Of a DNA stretch of 12,073 nucleotides, positions 6,317 to 12,073 are shown in pieces (the stretch's first letter is position 1; every line of letters begins with the position of its first letter). The position numbers and the translations under genes are program-made. The notes below the pieces were generated by a model. The model was given only the letters and a program-made list of their open reading frames with translations. It searched no databases and was not told the DNA's origin. The stretch is from an uncultured Gemmiger sp. GTDB lineage: Bacteria > Bacillota > Clostridia > Oscillospirales > Ruminococcaceae. The DNA lies in NCBI GenBank assembly GCA_944382805.1, contig CALWNS010000225.1:1-12073 (forward strand), read 5' to 3'.

Positions 6317-7195
6317 ATGCGCGAGATCACAGCGGCGGATGTTTTTGCCCGCCTGCCGCGGCGGGAGGCCGATTCGAACAAGGGCAGCTGCGGCAGCGTG
6401 GCGGCGGTGGCCGGGTCCATGGCTTACCGCGGCGCGGCGGCCCTGTGCTGCGAAGGCGCGCTGCGCGCCGGCGCGGGGCTGGTGTACCTGGCCAGCGTGG
6501 AGCCGGTGGTGCAGCTGGCGCTGACCCGCACGCCGGAATGCTGCGCCCTGCCCTGCCGCACCGATGCGGACGGCGGCATCCTGGCCGCCGACGCCGCCGC
6601 GGTGCGCCAGCGCTTTGCCGAAAAGCCGGCCGCGCTGCTGGCCGGGCCGGGGCTGGGGGTCAGCGCCGGGCGGGTGCTGAACGCCCTGCTTGGCCCCGGC
6701 GCGCCGTGGCGCGGCGCGGTGCTGGACGCCGACGCGCTGAACGCCCTGGCCGCCGGCGAGCTGGGCCAGATGCCGTTTTTGCCCGCCGATACCGTATTGA
6801 CGCCCCACCCCGGCGAGATGGCCCGCCTGCTGGGTTGCGGCGTGGCCGCCGTGCAGGCCGACCGCCCGGCGGCGGCGCTGCGCTGCGCGCGGCGGTTTGG
6901 CTGCGTGGCGGTGCTGAAAGGCGCGGGCACGCTGGTGGCCGCGCCGGACGGGCGGCTGTGGCGCAACCCCACCGGCAACCCCGGGCTGGCCCGCGGCGGC
7001 AGCGGCGACGTGCTGGCCGGTATGCTGGCCGCGCTGCTGGCGCAGGGGCTGCCGGCCATGGACGCCGCGCTGTGCGCCGTGTGGCTGCACGGCGCGGCCG
7101 CCGACCGCTGCGCCGGCCGCACCAGCCAGCTGACCATGCTGCCGCACGATATTCTGGCCGACCTGGCCGACGTTTTGCGGGACGGGGGCTTTTAG
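6317..7195 (+). CDS. nnrD: ADP-dependent NAD(P)H-hydrate dehydratase
   Basis: This 292-residue cytoplasmic enzyme repairs damaged cofactor: it dehydrates the S form of NAD(P)H hydrate back to NAD(P)H, with ADP as phosphate-bond donor in bacteria. The ribokinase-like fold shows NKGSCGSV (21-28) near the start, AGPGLG (109-114), LDADALNAL (136-144), LTPHPGEMARL (161-171), LKGAGT (200-205) and the signature NPTGNPGLARGGSGDVLAG with catalytic Asp231. It matches the stand-alone dehydratase: the NnrE epimerase domain found fused in YjeF-type proteins is absent and may be encoded elsewhere. The ATG at 6317 is chosen because AAAGGCGG lies seven bases before it; the GTG at 6311 is too close to that site. 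It is the only plus-strand gene here, and its TAG overlaps the stop of the convergent exporter gene. Confidence 0.95.
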   Translation: MREITAADVFARLPRREADSNKGSCGSVAAVAGSMAYRGAAALCCEGALRAGAGLVYLASVEPVVQLALTRTPECCALPCRTDADGGILAADAAAVRQRFAEKPAALLAGPGLGVSAGRVLNALLGPGAPWRGAVLDADALNALAAGELGQMPFLPADTVLTPHPGEMARLLGCGVAAVQADRPAAALRCARRFGCVAVLKGAGTLVAAPDGRLWRNPTGNPGLARGGSGDVLAGMLAALLAQGLPAMDAALCAVWLHGAAADRCAGRTSQLTMLPHDILADLADVLRDGGF

Positions 7196-7204
7196 CCCTT
7201 TTTT
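7186..7204 (+). terminator. Terminator of nnrD built into two convergent stop codons
   Basis: GGGCT (7186-7190), a TTT loop and AGCCC (7194-7198) form a short GC-rich hairpin followed by six T residues (7199-7204) on the plus strand. The nnrD TAG (7193-7195) and, on the other strand, the exporter TAA (7194-7192) both fall inside it. Read on the minus strand the hairpin lacks a T-run, so only nnrD transcription should stop here. Transcripts from the exporter operon may run on antisense to nnrD. Confidence 0.75.
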
Positions 7205-7668
7205 GGCCCGCGGTACTGGTGGCGGGAGACCGAGCGCGGCAGCGGGATGCTGCACACGATGGCAATGCCCAGCGCCAGGGCCACGGCTACCTTGAGCGTT
7301 TCGACCCCCTTGGCGGCGAACAGGGCCTGTTCGCCCTGCAGCAGGTAGTAGGCGGTGTAGTAGATGCCGGCCCCCGGCACCAGCGGGAAGATGCCGCACA
7401 GCAAAAACAGCGTGATGGGCGCTTTGTGCGCAATGGCAAAAAAGCGCGCCAGGCCGGTAAGCGGCAGCGCCGCCACCAGCGTGGCCGCCGGGGGCGTAAG
7501 CCCGGCCGCCGTACACAGGATATACACCAACCAGCCGACCGCCCCGGTCAGCCCGCAGGAAAGGAAATGCCGCCGCGGCGCCTGGAACGCCACGGCAAAG
7601 CAGATGGTGGCCACAATGGCCGCGCCGAACTGCCACACGCAGCCCAGCGGGGTGAACGGCTGCATCAT
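7192..7668 (-). CDS. yjjB: ThrE-type exporter small subunit, YjjB family (DUF3815)
   Basis: This 158-residue integral membrane protein is the second half of a two-part exporter. About four or five hydrophobic segments are visible (about 15-30, 37-57, 63-80, 84-110 and 122-143), and it carries the family signature GIFPLVPGAGIYYT (92-105). In single-chain ThrE threonine/serine exporters the YjjP-like and YjjB-like parts are fused; in E. coli they are separate, and YjjPB has been linked to succinate export. The E. coli YjjB length is similar. The ATG at 7668 overlaps the TGA of the upstream partner in an ATGA, so the two are translationally coupled and probably form one complex. A second ATG follows immediately. 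The stop codon overlaps that of the convergent nnrD gene. The substrate here is unknown. Confidence 0.88.
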   Translation of the reverse strand: MMQPFTPLGCVWQFGAAIVATICFAVAFQAPRRHFLSCGLTGAVGWLVYILCTAAGLTPPAATLVAALPLTGLARFFAIAHKAPITLFLLCGIFPLVPGAGIYYTAYYLLQGEQALFAAKGVETLKVAVALALGIAIVCSIPLPRSVSRHQYRGPKKG

Positions 7669-8432
7669 AACGGCACCCCCAAAAGCGTGTTGGCCGCCAG
7701 GTAGGTCAGGGCCACGCCGCAGGCCAGGCAGCCGGCCACCAGCAGCGCGTCGAACAGGCGGATGGTACCGGAAAGGTAATCGGCGTTGATCAAATCGCGG
7801 ATGCCCATGGTCAGCGCCACGCCGGGGGTAAGCACCATCAGCGCGCCGATGATGGCGTGCGGCGGCTGGTAGCCCGCCCCCCACAGCGGCGCGGCCGCCA
7901 GGCACAGCGCCGTACACAGCGCGGCGGCGGCGATATCGGTAACCACCTTGCTCACGCCGCCGCGGCCGAACAGGCCCAGCAGCAGCATGGCGGCCAGGCC
8001 GGCCGCAAAGGCGGTGGCGATCTCGGCCGGGCCGCCGCCGAACAGGTAGCCGAAGCAGGCGCTGCCCACCGCCCCCGCCAGCACCGAAAGGCGGGGGCCG
8101 TATTCCGGCAGGGCGCGGGCTTCGGCCAGCGCGGCTTCGGCCGCGGGCAGGTCCAGTTCGCCGGCCGCCACCCGGCGGGACAGCGCGTTGACCGCTTCGA
8201 CCCGGCCCAGGTGGATGCGCACGCGCGGGATATGCCGCACGGCGGAAAGTTCCCCACCCTCGCTTTCGGCCGAAGCAAAAATGCCGTTGGTCAGCACATA
8301 GACATGGAAGCCCGCAACCCCCAGGCTGCGGGCCATGATCTCCATGGTATCCTGCGCGCGGAAAACCTCGCCGCCGTTTTCCAGCATGGTCCTGCCCGCT
8401 TCCACCACCAGTTCCAAAGCGCGGTCGCTCAT
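7665..8432 (-). CDS. yjjP: ThrE-type exporter large subunit, YjjP family (DUF1212)
   Basis: This 255-residue membrane protein is the partner of the YjjB-like protein. The soluble N-terminal half has the family opening EAGRTMLENGGEVFRAQDTM (11-30). Hydrophobic segments run from about 113 to the end, with GVALTMGIRDLINADYLSG (204-222) as the most recognisable signature. Length equals that of E. coli YjjP. The family exports threonine/serine in actinobacteria and dicarboxylates in E. coli; which applies here cannot be told. The ATG at 8432 has AAGGGGGG six bases upstream, and the frame further up is rejected because it overlaps the preceding gene. It follows the NeuA-like gene after only 16 bases, so it is probably co-transcribed with the sugar-acid genes. 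Confidence 0.9.
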   Translation of the reverse strand: MSDRALELVVEAGRTMLENGGEVFRAQDTMEIMARSLGVAGFHVYVLTNGIFASAESEGGELSAVRHIPRVRIHLGRVEAVNALSRRVAAGELDLPAAEAALAEARALPEYGPRLSVLAGAVGSACFGYLFGGGPAEIATAFAAGLAAMLLLGLFGRGGVSKVVTDIAAAALCTALCLAAAPLWGAGYQPPHAIIGALMVLTPGVALTMGIRDLINADYLSGTIRLFDALLVAGCLACGVALTYLAANTLLGVPL

Positions 8433-8448
8433 AGCCAGCCCCCCTTGG

Positions 8449-9219
8449 TCATTGGCGGATGTTGTCCCGCACGGCGGCAAAGGCGGGGTCGGTCTTGTAC
8501 AAATGGCCGGCGATGGCCTCCATCAGCCGGTAGTCGTGCTCGGAATCGATATCGATGATGCCGGTGTCCATCATCACGCTGACGCCGATCTTGCCGCGCC
8601 ACAGCAGGCCGTCGGTGTTATGGGCCAGGAAATCCCGCGCAAACACGTAGATCGAAGCGTTGACGTCGAACACCTCCGGCGCCTGCTGGCGGCCAGTGAA
8701 TTCGCTCCGGTTGACCTGCTCGACATGATCCCCCACCGTCTTGACCATATTGAACCACGGGTTGCGGCGCGCTTCGCACACGCTGAACACCAGGTCCAGG
8801 TCGGGGCGGCTTTGTTTTTTGGCGTAGGCGTTCGCCACATCGGCGGCGGTGCGCAGCGGGCTGGTGATGTCCAGGTCCATGAGCGCGGTGTACGGCGCGC
8901 CGGTCTTTTGCTCCATGCGGCGCAGGCTGTCCTGGTAGACGGCCATTTTGGGCACCCTGTCGCCGCCCAGTTCCGCGCCGCGCGGCAAAAAGACGACTTC
9001 CGGGTATTTTTCCGCCACCAGGGCGGCCAGTTCCGGGCTGTCGGTGTTGAGCGCCAGGTCGGCGTGCAGGCCGGGGTTGGCTTTCAGGAACAGTTCGGCG
9101 GCGCTGAGCGAATAATAGACCAGCGGATGGCCGCAGAAGGTCTTGAGGTTTTTGTTCTTGAACCCTTTGCTGCCGGCGCGGCCGCAGATGGTGATGAGCA
9201 GGCGTTCCCCGTTTTCCAT
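8449..9219 (-). CDS. Acylneuraminate cytidylyltransferase family protein (CMP-nonulosonate synthetase)
   Basis: This 256-residue enzyme should activate a nonulosonic acid by transferring CMP from CTP, the step before transfer to glycan or protein. The N-terminal CTP-binding motif ICGRAGSKGFKNKN (11-24) is a variant of the usual P-A-R-G-G-S-K-G-x-x-x-K-N. Downstream are LDITSPLRT (116-124), RRNPWFNMV (151-159), FDVNASIYVF (184-193) and DIDSEHDY (223-230), all typical of NeuA, LegF and PtmB-like proteins. Which sugar is used (sialic, legionaminic or another) is not resolved. Its start is one base after the stop of the preceding oxidoreductase, with GGGGG nine bases upstream. Together with the NeuC/LegG-like epimerase it points to a surface-sugar locus. 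A KDO cytidylyltransferase (KdsB) is less likely given the motif pattern and Gram-positive-like context. Confidence 0.88.
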   Translation of the reverse strand: MENGERLLITICGRAGSKGFKNKNLKTFCGHPLVYYSLSAAELFLKANPGLHADLALNTDSPELAALVAEKYPEVVFLPRGAELGGDRVPKMAVYQDSLRRMEQKTGAPYTALMDLDITSPLRTAADVANAYAKKQSRPDLDLVFSVCEARRNPWFNMVKTVGDHVEQVNRSEFTGRQQAPEVFDVNASIYVFARDFLAHNTDGLLWRGKIGVSVMMDTGIIDIDSEHDYRLMEAIAGHLYKTDPAFAAVRDNIRQ

Positions 9220-9220
9220 G

Positions 9221-10171
9221 TTACATTTCCCCCAGTGTCAGTTTTAGTACGTCCAGCGCGGCGGCCGGCGGGTTGACGCTTTGCGGCTGTGCGCCGGCGG
9301 CATACTCCAGGAAATAGGCCATCTCGCGCAGATAGCGCGCGTTGACGGGTTCTTCGCAGTGCTGCACCCGCCCGTCCGGCCAGGTGAGCGTGCCGGCGCC
9401 GAAATCGGCCACCAGGCTGCCGGCGGGGCCGAACAGTTCCAGCGTGCGGCGGTAGCCGCGGCCGAAATAGTCGAGATGCACCTCGGCCAGCATATGGGGC
9501 CAGCGGGCGATATACAGCGATACATCGTCGGAGTCTATCTCCAGCTCGGAATATTTGCCCTTGAGGTTATAAAGGGTGTCCGGCTTGCCGAACAAATCGG
9601 CCAGATAGTCCCATTCGTGGATCAGGTCGATGGTCACGCCGCCGCCCAGCGCCTTGTGCGCGCTGTAGACGGTGCGGTAATCGACCCCCGGCCGCCAGTC
9701 CGGCAGATAGCTGGAGCAAAGCACCCGCGCGCAGTAGGGAGGCGGCAGTTCGCGCAGCGCGGCCTTGACGGCCAGCATGGTACCGCACCAGCGCATGGGC
9801 GCGGCCACATAGGCTTTCTGGCCCGGCGCCAGCAGCTTGGCCAGGTCCAGGCCGGTCTGCCCGGCCGAGACGATGGGCTTTTCGATAAACAGCGCGCCGG
9901 CCCGCCCGCGTACCGCGCGCAGGGCGTCGGCGTGCAGGCTGGTAGGGTTGGTGATGAACGCCAGGTCGTACTGCGGCAGGGCGGCCGGGTCATCCGGCGC
10001 GGTGAACTGCGCGGTCAGGCGCTCGGCCACGCCGGGGCGCAGCGGGCGCGCCGCATCGCTGCGCAGCGCGTCGGCGCGCAGCGCCAGCCCGCGCTGCGCG
10101 CACAGCTCCCCCAGGTTTTGCAAATGGCGCGTGCCGATGGAACCAAGGCCGATAAACAGGGCGGTGAGCAT
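9221..10171 (-). CDS. Gfo/Idh/MocA-family oxidoreductase, EKP-containing
   Basis: This 316-residue NAD(P)-dependent sugar oxidoreductase starts with a Rossmann motif GLGSIGTRH (8-16). It keeps the family's catalytic EKP (97-99) in LFIEKP, and has GGGVTIDLIHEWDY (176-189), where His185 is the likely partner of Lys98. Proteins of this kind oxidise, reduce or epimerise sugar hydroxyls through NAD(P). Next to NeuC- and NeuA-like genes it probably modifies the nucleotide sugar or the nonulosonic acid. The ATG at 10171 is preceded by GGGGGAA nine bases away and begins directly before the Rossmann strand; the frame upstream overlaps the preceding gene and is rejected. It is related to the next oxidoreductase gene, sharing YLPDW at 155-159 in this protein. 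The exact substrate is unknown. Confidence 0.88.
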   Translation of the reverse strand: MLTALFIGLGSIGTRHLQNLGELCAQRGLALRADALRSDAARPLRPGVAERLTAQFTAPDDPAALPQYDLAFITNPTSLHADALRAVRGRAGALFIEKPIVSAGQTGLDLAKLLAPGQKAYVAAPMRWCGTMLAVKAALRELPPPYCARVLCSSYLPDWRPGVDYRTVYSAHKALGGGVTIDLIHEWDYLADLFGKPDTLYNLKGKYSELEIDSDDVSLYIARWPHMLAEVHLDYFGRGYRRTLELFGPAGSLVADFGAGTLTWPDGRVQHCEEPVNARYLREMAYFLEYAAGAQPQSVNPPAAALDVLKLTLGEM

Positions 10172-10214
10172 GGGCGTTTCCCCCATTCGTTTTGATCTGT
10201 GCGCAGGCGGGCAT

Positions 10215-11201
10215 TTACCCCTGCGCCTGCACCTTATCCATGATGGCGATGGCCGCGCGGTCCTGTTCAAAGCTCCAGCGCGGGGCCTCCTCGCCTTTCA
10301 GCACGGCGAAAAAGTTCGCCAGTTCGTCCACATAGGCGTTTTCCACAATGTTGTCGGAATAGCGGCTGTCATGCTCGAAGCTGGCATAGGTATCCACCGG
10401 GCGCTTTTCGCCGCCCTTAAATTCGTACAGCGCTTTGGGGTTGCCCTCCCAGAACAGGTGCAGGCCCTCGCCGTAGCATTCAAAGCTGCGCACGGCCTTG
10501 GGGCTGACCACATCGGCCGCCAGCACGCCCTGCGCGCCGGAGGCATGGCGCAGCAGCAGGGTGGCGCAGTCCGGGTACGGCAGGCCCAGGTTGCTGATGG
10601 TATCGGTGCGCACCGTCACGTCGGCCGGGTCGGCGGGGCCGAAGGCGTCCAGCAGCCAGGGCAGGTCGATGCCCAAGATCTCCCGCACGCCGCCGGTGCG
10701 CGCGTTGCCGACAAAGAAGTTTTGGTAGTTTTCCCACGGGTGCCAGTCCGGCAGGTACTGGCCGATGTGGTAGATGTAGTGTACCGGCCGCCCGAACGCC
10801 GCGACCTGCGCCTTGATGTACCGGGTCTCGCGCCGGTAGAGCATGGTGGAGGAAAGGAACAGCGGCACGCCTTTTTCGCGCGCCAGGGCCAGGTTGCGGG
10901 TATAGCCGTCGTCCACCAGGTTCAGCTCGGTAAAAACGGGCAGGCCGGCTTGCAGCAGTTCGCTGATGATGGCCGCGTGGGACAGCGGCGCGGTGCAGAC
11001 CAGCGCGGCGTCCGGCCGGGCGGCGGCCAGCGCGGCGGGGATGGAATCGTACGCCGCCGCGACCAGGCCAAGGCGGAGCGCCTCCTCCCGCCGGGCGGGG
11101 GCGCTGTCCACCCCGGCGATGGAAAGGGCGGCGTCCAGCCCACGCGCCAGCCGCGCGCGGCGCTTGCCCATGGATCCAAGACCAACAATGAGTAGGTTCA
11201 T
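10215..11201 (-). CDS. Gfo/Idh/MocA-like protein with altered EKP motif
   Basis: This 328-residue protein opens with Rossmann motif GLGSMGKRR (7-15) and aligns with the Gfo/Idh/MocA fold. Where family members have EKP it reads FTELNLVDDGY (90-100), so the usual catalytic lysine is replaced. The C-terminal domain has YLPDWHPWENY (149-159) and GGVREILGIDLPWLLDAFG (170-188), parallel to segments of its neighbour. It may use different chemistry, act as a non-catalytic partner, or belong to a subfamily in which ELN is normal; I recall similar TE(L/I)NLVDDGY sequences from glycan loci but cannot confirm. The ATG at 11201 has AGAGG nine bases upstream. It lies 43 bases after the epimerase stop and 43 before the next gene, consistent with one operon. 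Confidence 0.87.
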   Translation of the reverse strand: MNLLIVGLGSMGKRRARLARGLDAALSIAGVDSAPARREEALRLGLVAAAYDSIPAALAAARPDAALVCTAPLSHAAIISELLQAGLPVFTELNLVDDGYTRNLALAREKGVPLFLSSTMLYRRETRYIKAQVAAFGRPVHYIYHIGQYLPDWHPWENYQNFFVGNARTGGVREILGIDLPWLLDAFGPADPADVTVRTDTISNLGLPYPDCATLLLRHASGAQGVLAADVVSPKAVRSFECYGEGLHLFWEGNPKALYEFKGGEKRPVDTYASFEHDSRYSDNIVENAYVDELANFFAVLKGEEAPRWSFEQDRAAIAIMDKVQAQG

Positions 11202-11244
11202 TTCCTTACGACCTCTTTCCGTTCGCATGATAAAGTCCGGGGCC

Positions 11245-12073
11245 TTACGGGGCGTCGTAAAACGCCTTGGGTTTGGAAAAATCGTATTCCCGCAGGATCC
11301 CGGCGATCTTGCCGCTGGTGTCGCCGCCGTTATAGGGGCTTTTGGCCCCCCTGGCTTTGGCGGCAAACGCCGGGGTGAGGGCGGCGCGCAGGGCGGCTTC
11401 GATGGCCGGCTGTTCGCCCGCGCAGCAAAGCACGTTTTCGCAGATCGGGCGGCCGGCCTGCCGGCTGCCGATGTTGACGGCCGGCACGCCGAAGGTGGGC
11501 GTTTCCACCACGCCGGAGCTGGAATTGCCCGCCACCAGCGCCGCGTACTGCATGGCGGAAAGGTAGCGCCGCAGCCCCAGGCTTTGCACAAAGCCGGCGC
11601 GCTGCGGGTGGGCGGCGGCAAACGCCTGCATCACGGCCGTACACGCCGCGCCGCCGGCGTCGGCGTTGGAGCCGGTGATGAGCCAGAACACGCCGGGCAC
11701 CGCCGCCATGGCGGCGCACAGCGCCCCGGCCTGGGCGGCCGGGTCGGGCGCGCCGGGGGCCGTTTCCGGGTGGAAGGTGACCAGGGCGAACGGCTGCATC
11801 AGGTCGAACCCTGTCGAAGCGCACAATTCCTGCCGGCTCATTTTGGGCAGGGTGCGGATGTTTTCGTCCCCCAGGCCGCCCACGCAGAACACCGTGTCCG
11901 GCGCCTGGCCCATGCGCACAAGGCGGGCGGCGCTTTCGGCGCAGGAGGGGAAATGCAGCGCCGCCATGTGGGTGATGCAGTGGCGGTAGTATTCATCCGC
12001 CGCGCCCAGGGTCACGTCCCCGCCCGAGATGTGGGCGATGGGGACATGGCGCGCGGCGGCCGCGACGGCCACG
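11245..12073 (-). CDS. UDP-GlcNAc 2-epimerase (hydrolysing), NeuC/LegG type, 5' end missing
   Basis: Only the last 275 residues are in the window; the frame runs open to the right edge and the gene starts beyond it (the family is usually about 380-390 residues). The enzyme class splits UDP and epimerises a UDP-N-acetyl sugar to free ManNAc, or its diamino analogue, which begins sialic or legionaminic acid synthesis. Visible motifs include HISGGDVTLGAADEYYRH (14-31 of the visible part), CVGGLGDENI (63-72), TFHPET (99-104) with the conserved His, and the UDP-binding GNSSSGVVETPTFGVPAVNIG (182-202, key residues S185, S186, E190). The end has normal family features and no damage. It appears to be an early gene of the operon that includes the two oxidoreductases and the CMP-sugar synthetase. 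NeuC and LegG cannot be told apart from this part alone. Confidence 0.92.
   Translation of the reverse strand, partial: VAVAAAARHVPIAHISGGDVTLGAADEYYRHCITHMAALHFPSCAESAARLVRMGQAPDTVFCVGGLGDENIRTLPKMSRQELCASTGFDLMQPFALVTFHPETAPGAPDPAAQAGALCAAMAAVPGVFWLITGSNADAGGAACTAVMQAFAAAHPQRAGFVQSLGLRRYLSAMQYAALVAGNSSSGVVETPTFGVPAVNIGSRQAGRPICENVLCCAGEQPAIEAALRAALTPAFAAKARGAKSPYNGGDTSGKIAGILREYDFSKPKAFYDAP

Noticed and set aside
5411..7636. 741-codon minus-strand frame spanning sirtuin, nnrD antisense and part of yjjB
   Set aside because: It runs through three well-recognised genes in wrong frames and has repetitive Arg/Ala/Gly/His composition. It is a stop-poor artefact.
10172..11244. Equal 43-base gaps before and after the ELN-type oxidoreductase gene, as possible duplicated leader
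   Set aside because: The two gaps show no meaningful sequence similarity beyond purine-rich ribosome-binding sites; equal length is coincidental.
1..12073. CRISPR arrays, IS elements, tRNA or rRNA genes
   Set aside because: No spaced repeats, transposase motifs, terminal inverted repeats, cloverleaf-like sequence or rRNA signature was found in the window.

Overview
The window looks like chromosomal DNA from a GC-rich member of the Clostridia, perhaps an Oscillospiraceae-type gut bacterium. The grounds are indirect. GC is very high in third codon positions, Shine-Dalgarno sites are strong and G-rich, a lipobox lipoprotein and an OmpR-type two-component pair are present, and the promoters are sigma-A-like. 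No rRNA, tRNA, IS element, phage gene or CRISPR array is visible, so the genus is not fixed. All genes read on the minus strand except one, the NAD(P)H-hydrate dehydratase at about 6.3-7.2 kb. Long plus-strand frames opposite the real genes are shadows of GC-rich coding sequence.

Right part (7192-12073, minus): an apparent operon entering from beyond the right edge. In transcription order it holds a UDP-GlcNAc 2-epimerase of the NeuC/LegG type (5' end missing), two related Gfo/Idh/MocA-type oxidoreductases, a CMP-sugar synthetase of the NeuA/LegF family, and then a two-gene YjjP/YjjB (ThrE-type) exporter. The first four suggest synthesis of a nonulosonic (sialic/legionaminic-like) acid for the cell surface or flagellin. 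The NeuB-type synthase would have to lie upstream, outside the window.

Middle (4538-7195): a sirtuin (minus) and an NAD(P)H-hydrate dehydratase (plus) are divergently transcribed from a 59-bp gap, and both act on nicotinamide dinucleotides. The dehydratase ends in a terminator hairpin that also contains the stop codon of the convergent exporter gene. Left of the sirtuin is a HAD-family phosphatase-like gene with its own good promoter and a very strong terminator.

Left part (103-4466, minus): a four-gene signalling operon of response regulator, sensor histidine kinase, a membrane-anchored protein of unknown function and a lipoprotein with a Cys/His cluster. A tandem 10/11-bp repeat precedes the regulator gene and is a likely autoregulatory site. 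The kinase gene is interrupted by one in-frame TAG exactly between its dimerisation/phosphoacceptor domain and its ATPase domain, so as read it is broken or split. At the extreme left a promoter and ribosome-binding site lead into a gene of which only six codons are present.

The points most worth a second look are the split kinase, the tandem operator-like repeat, the pair of oxidoreductases (one lacking the EKP motif) and the terminator shared by two convergent stop codons.
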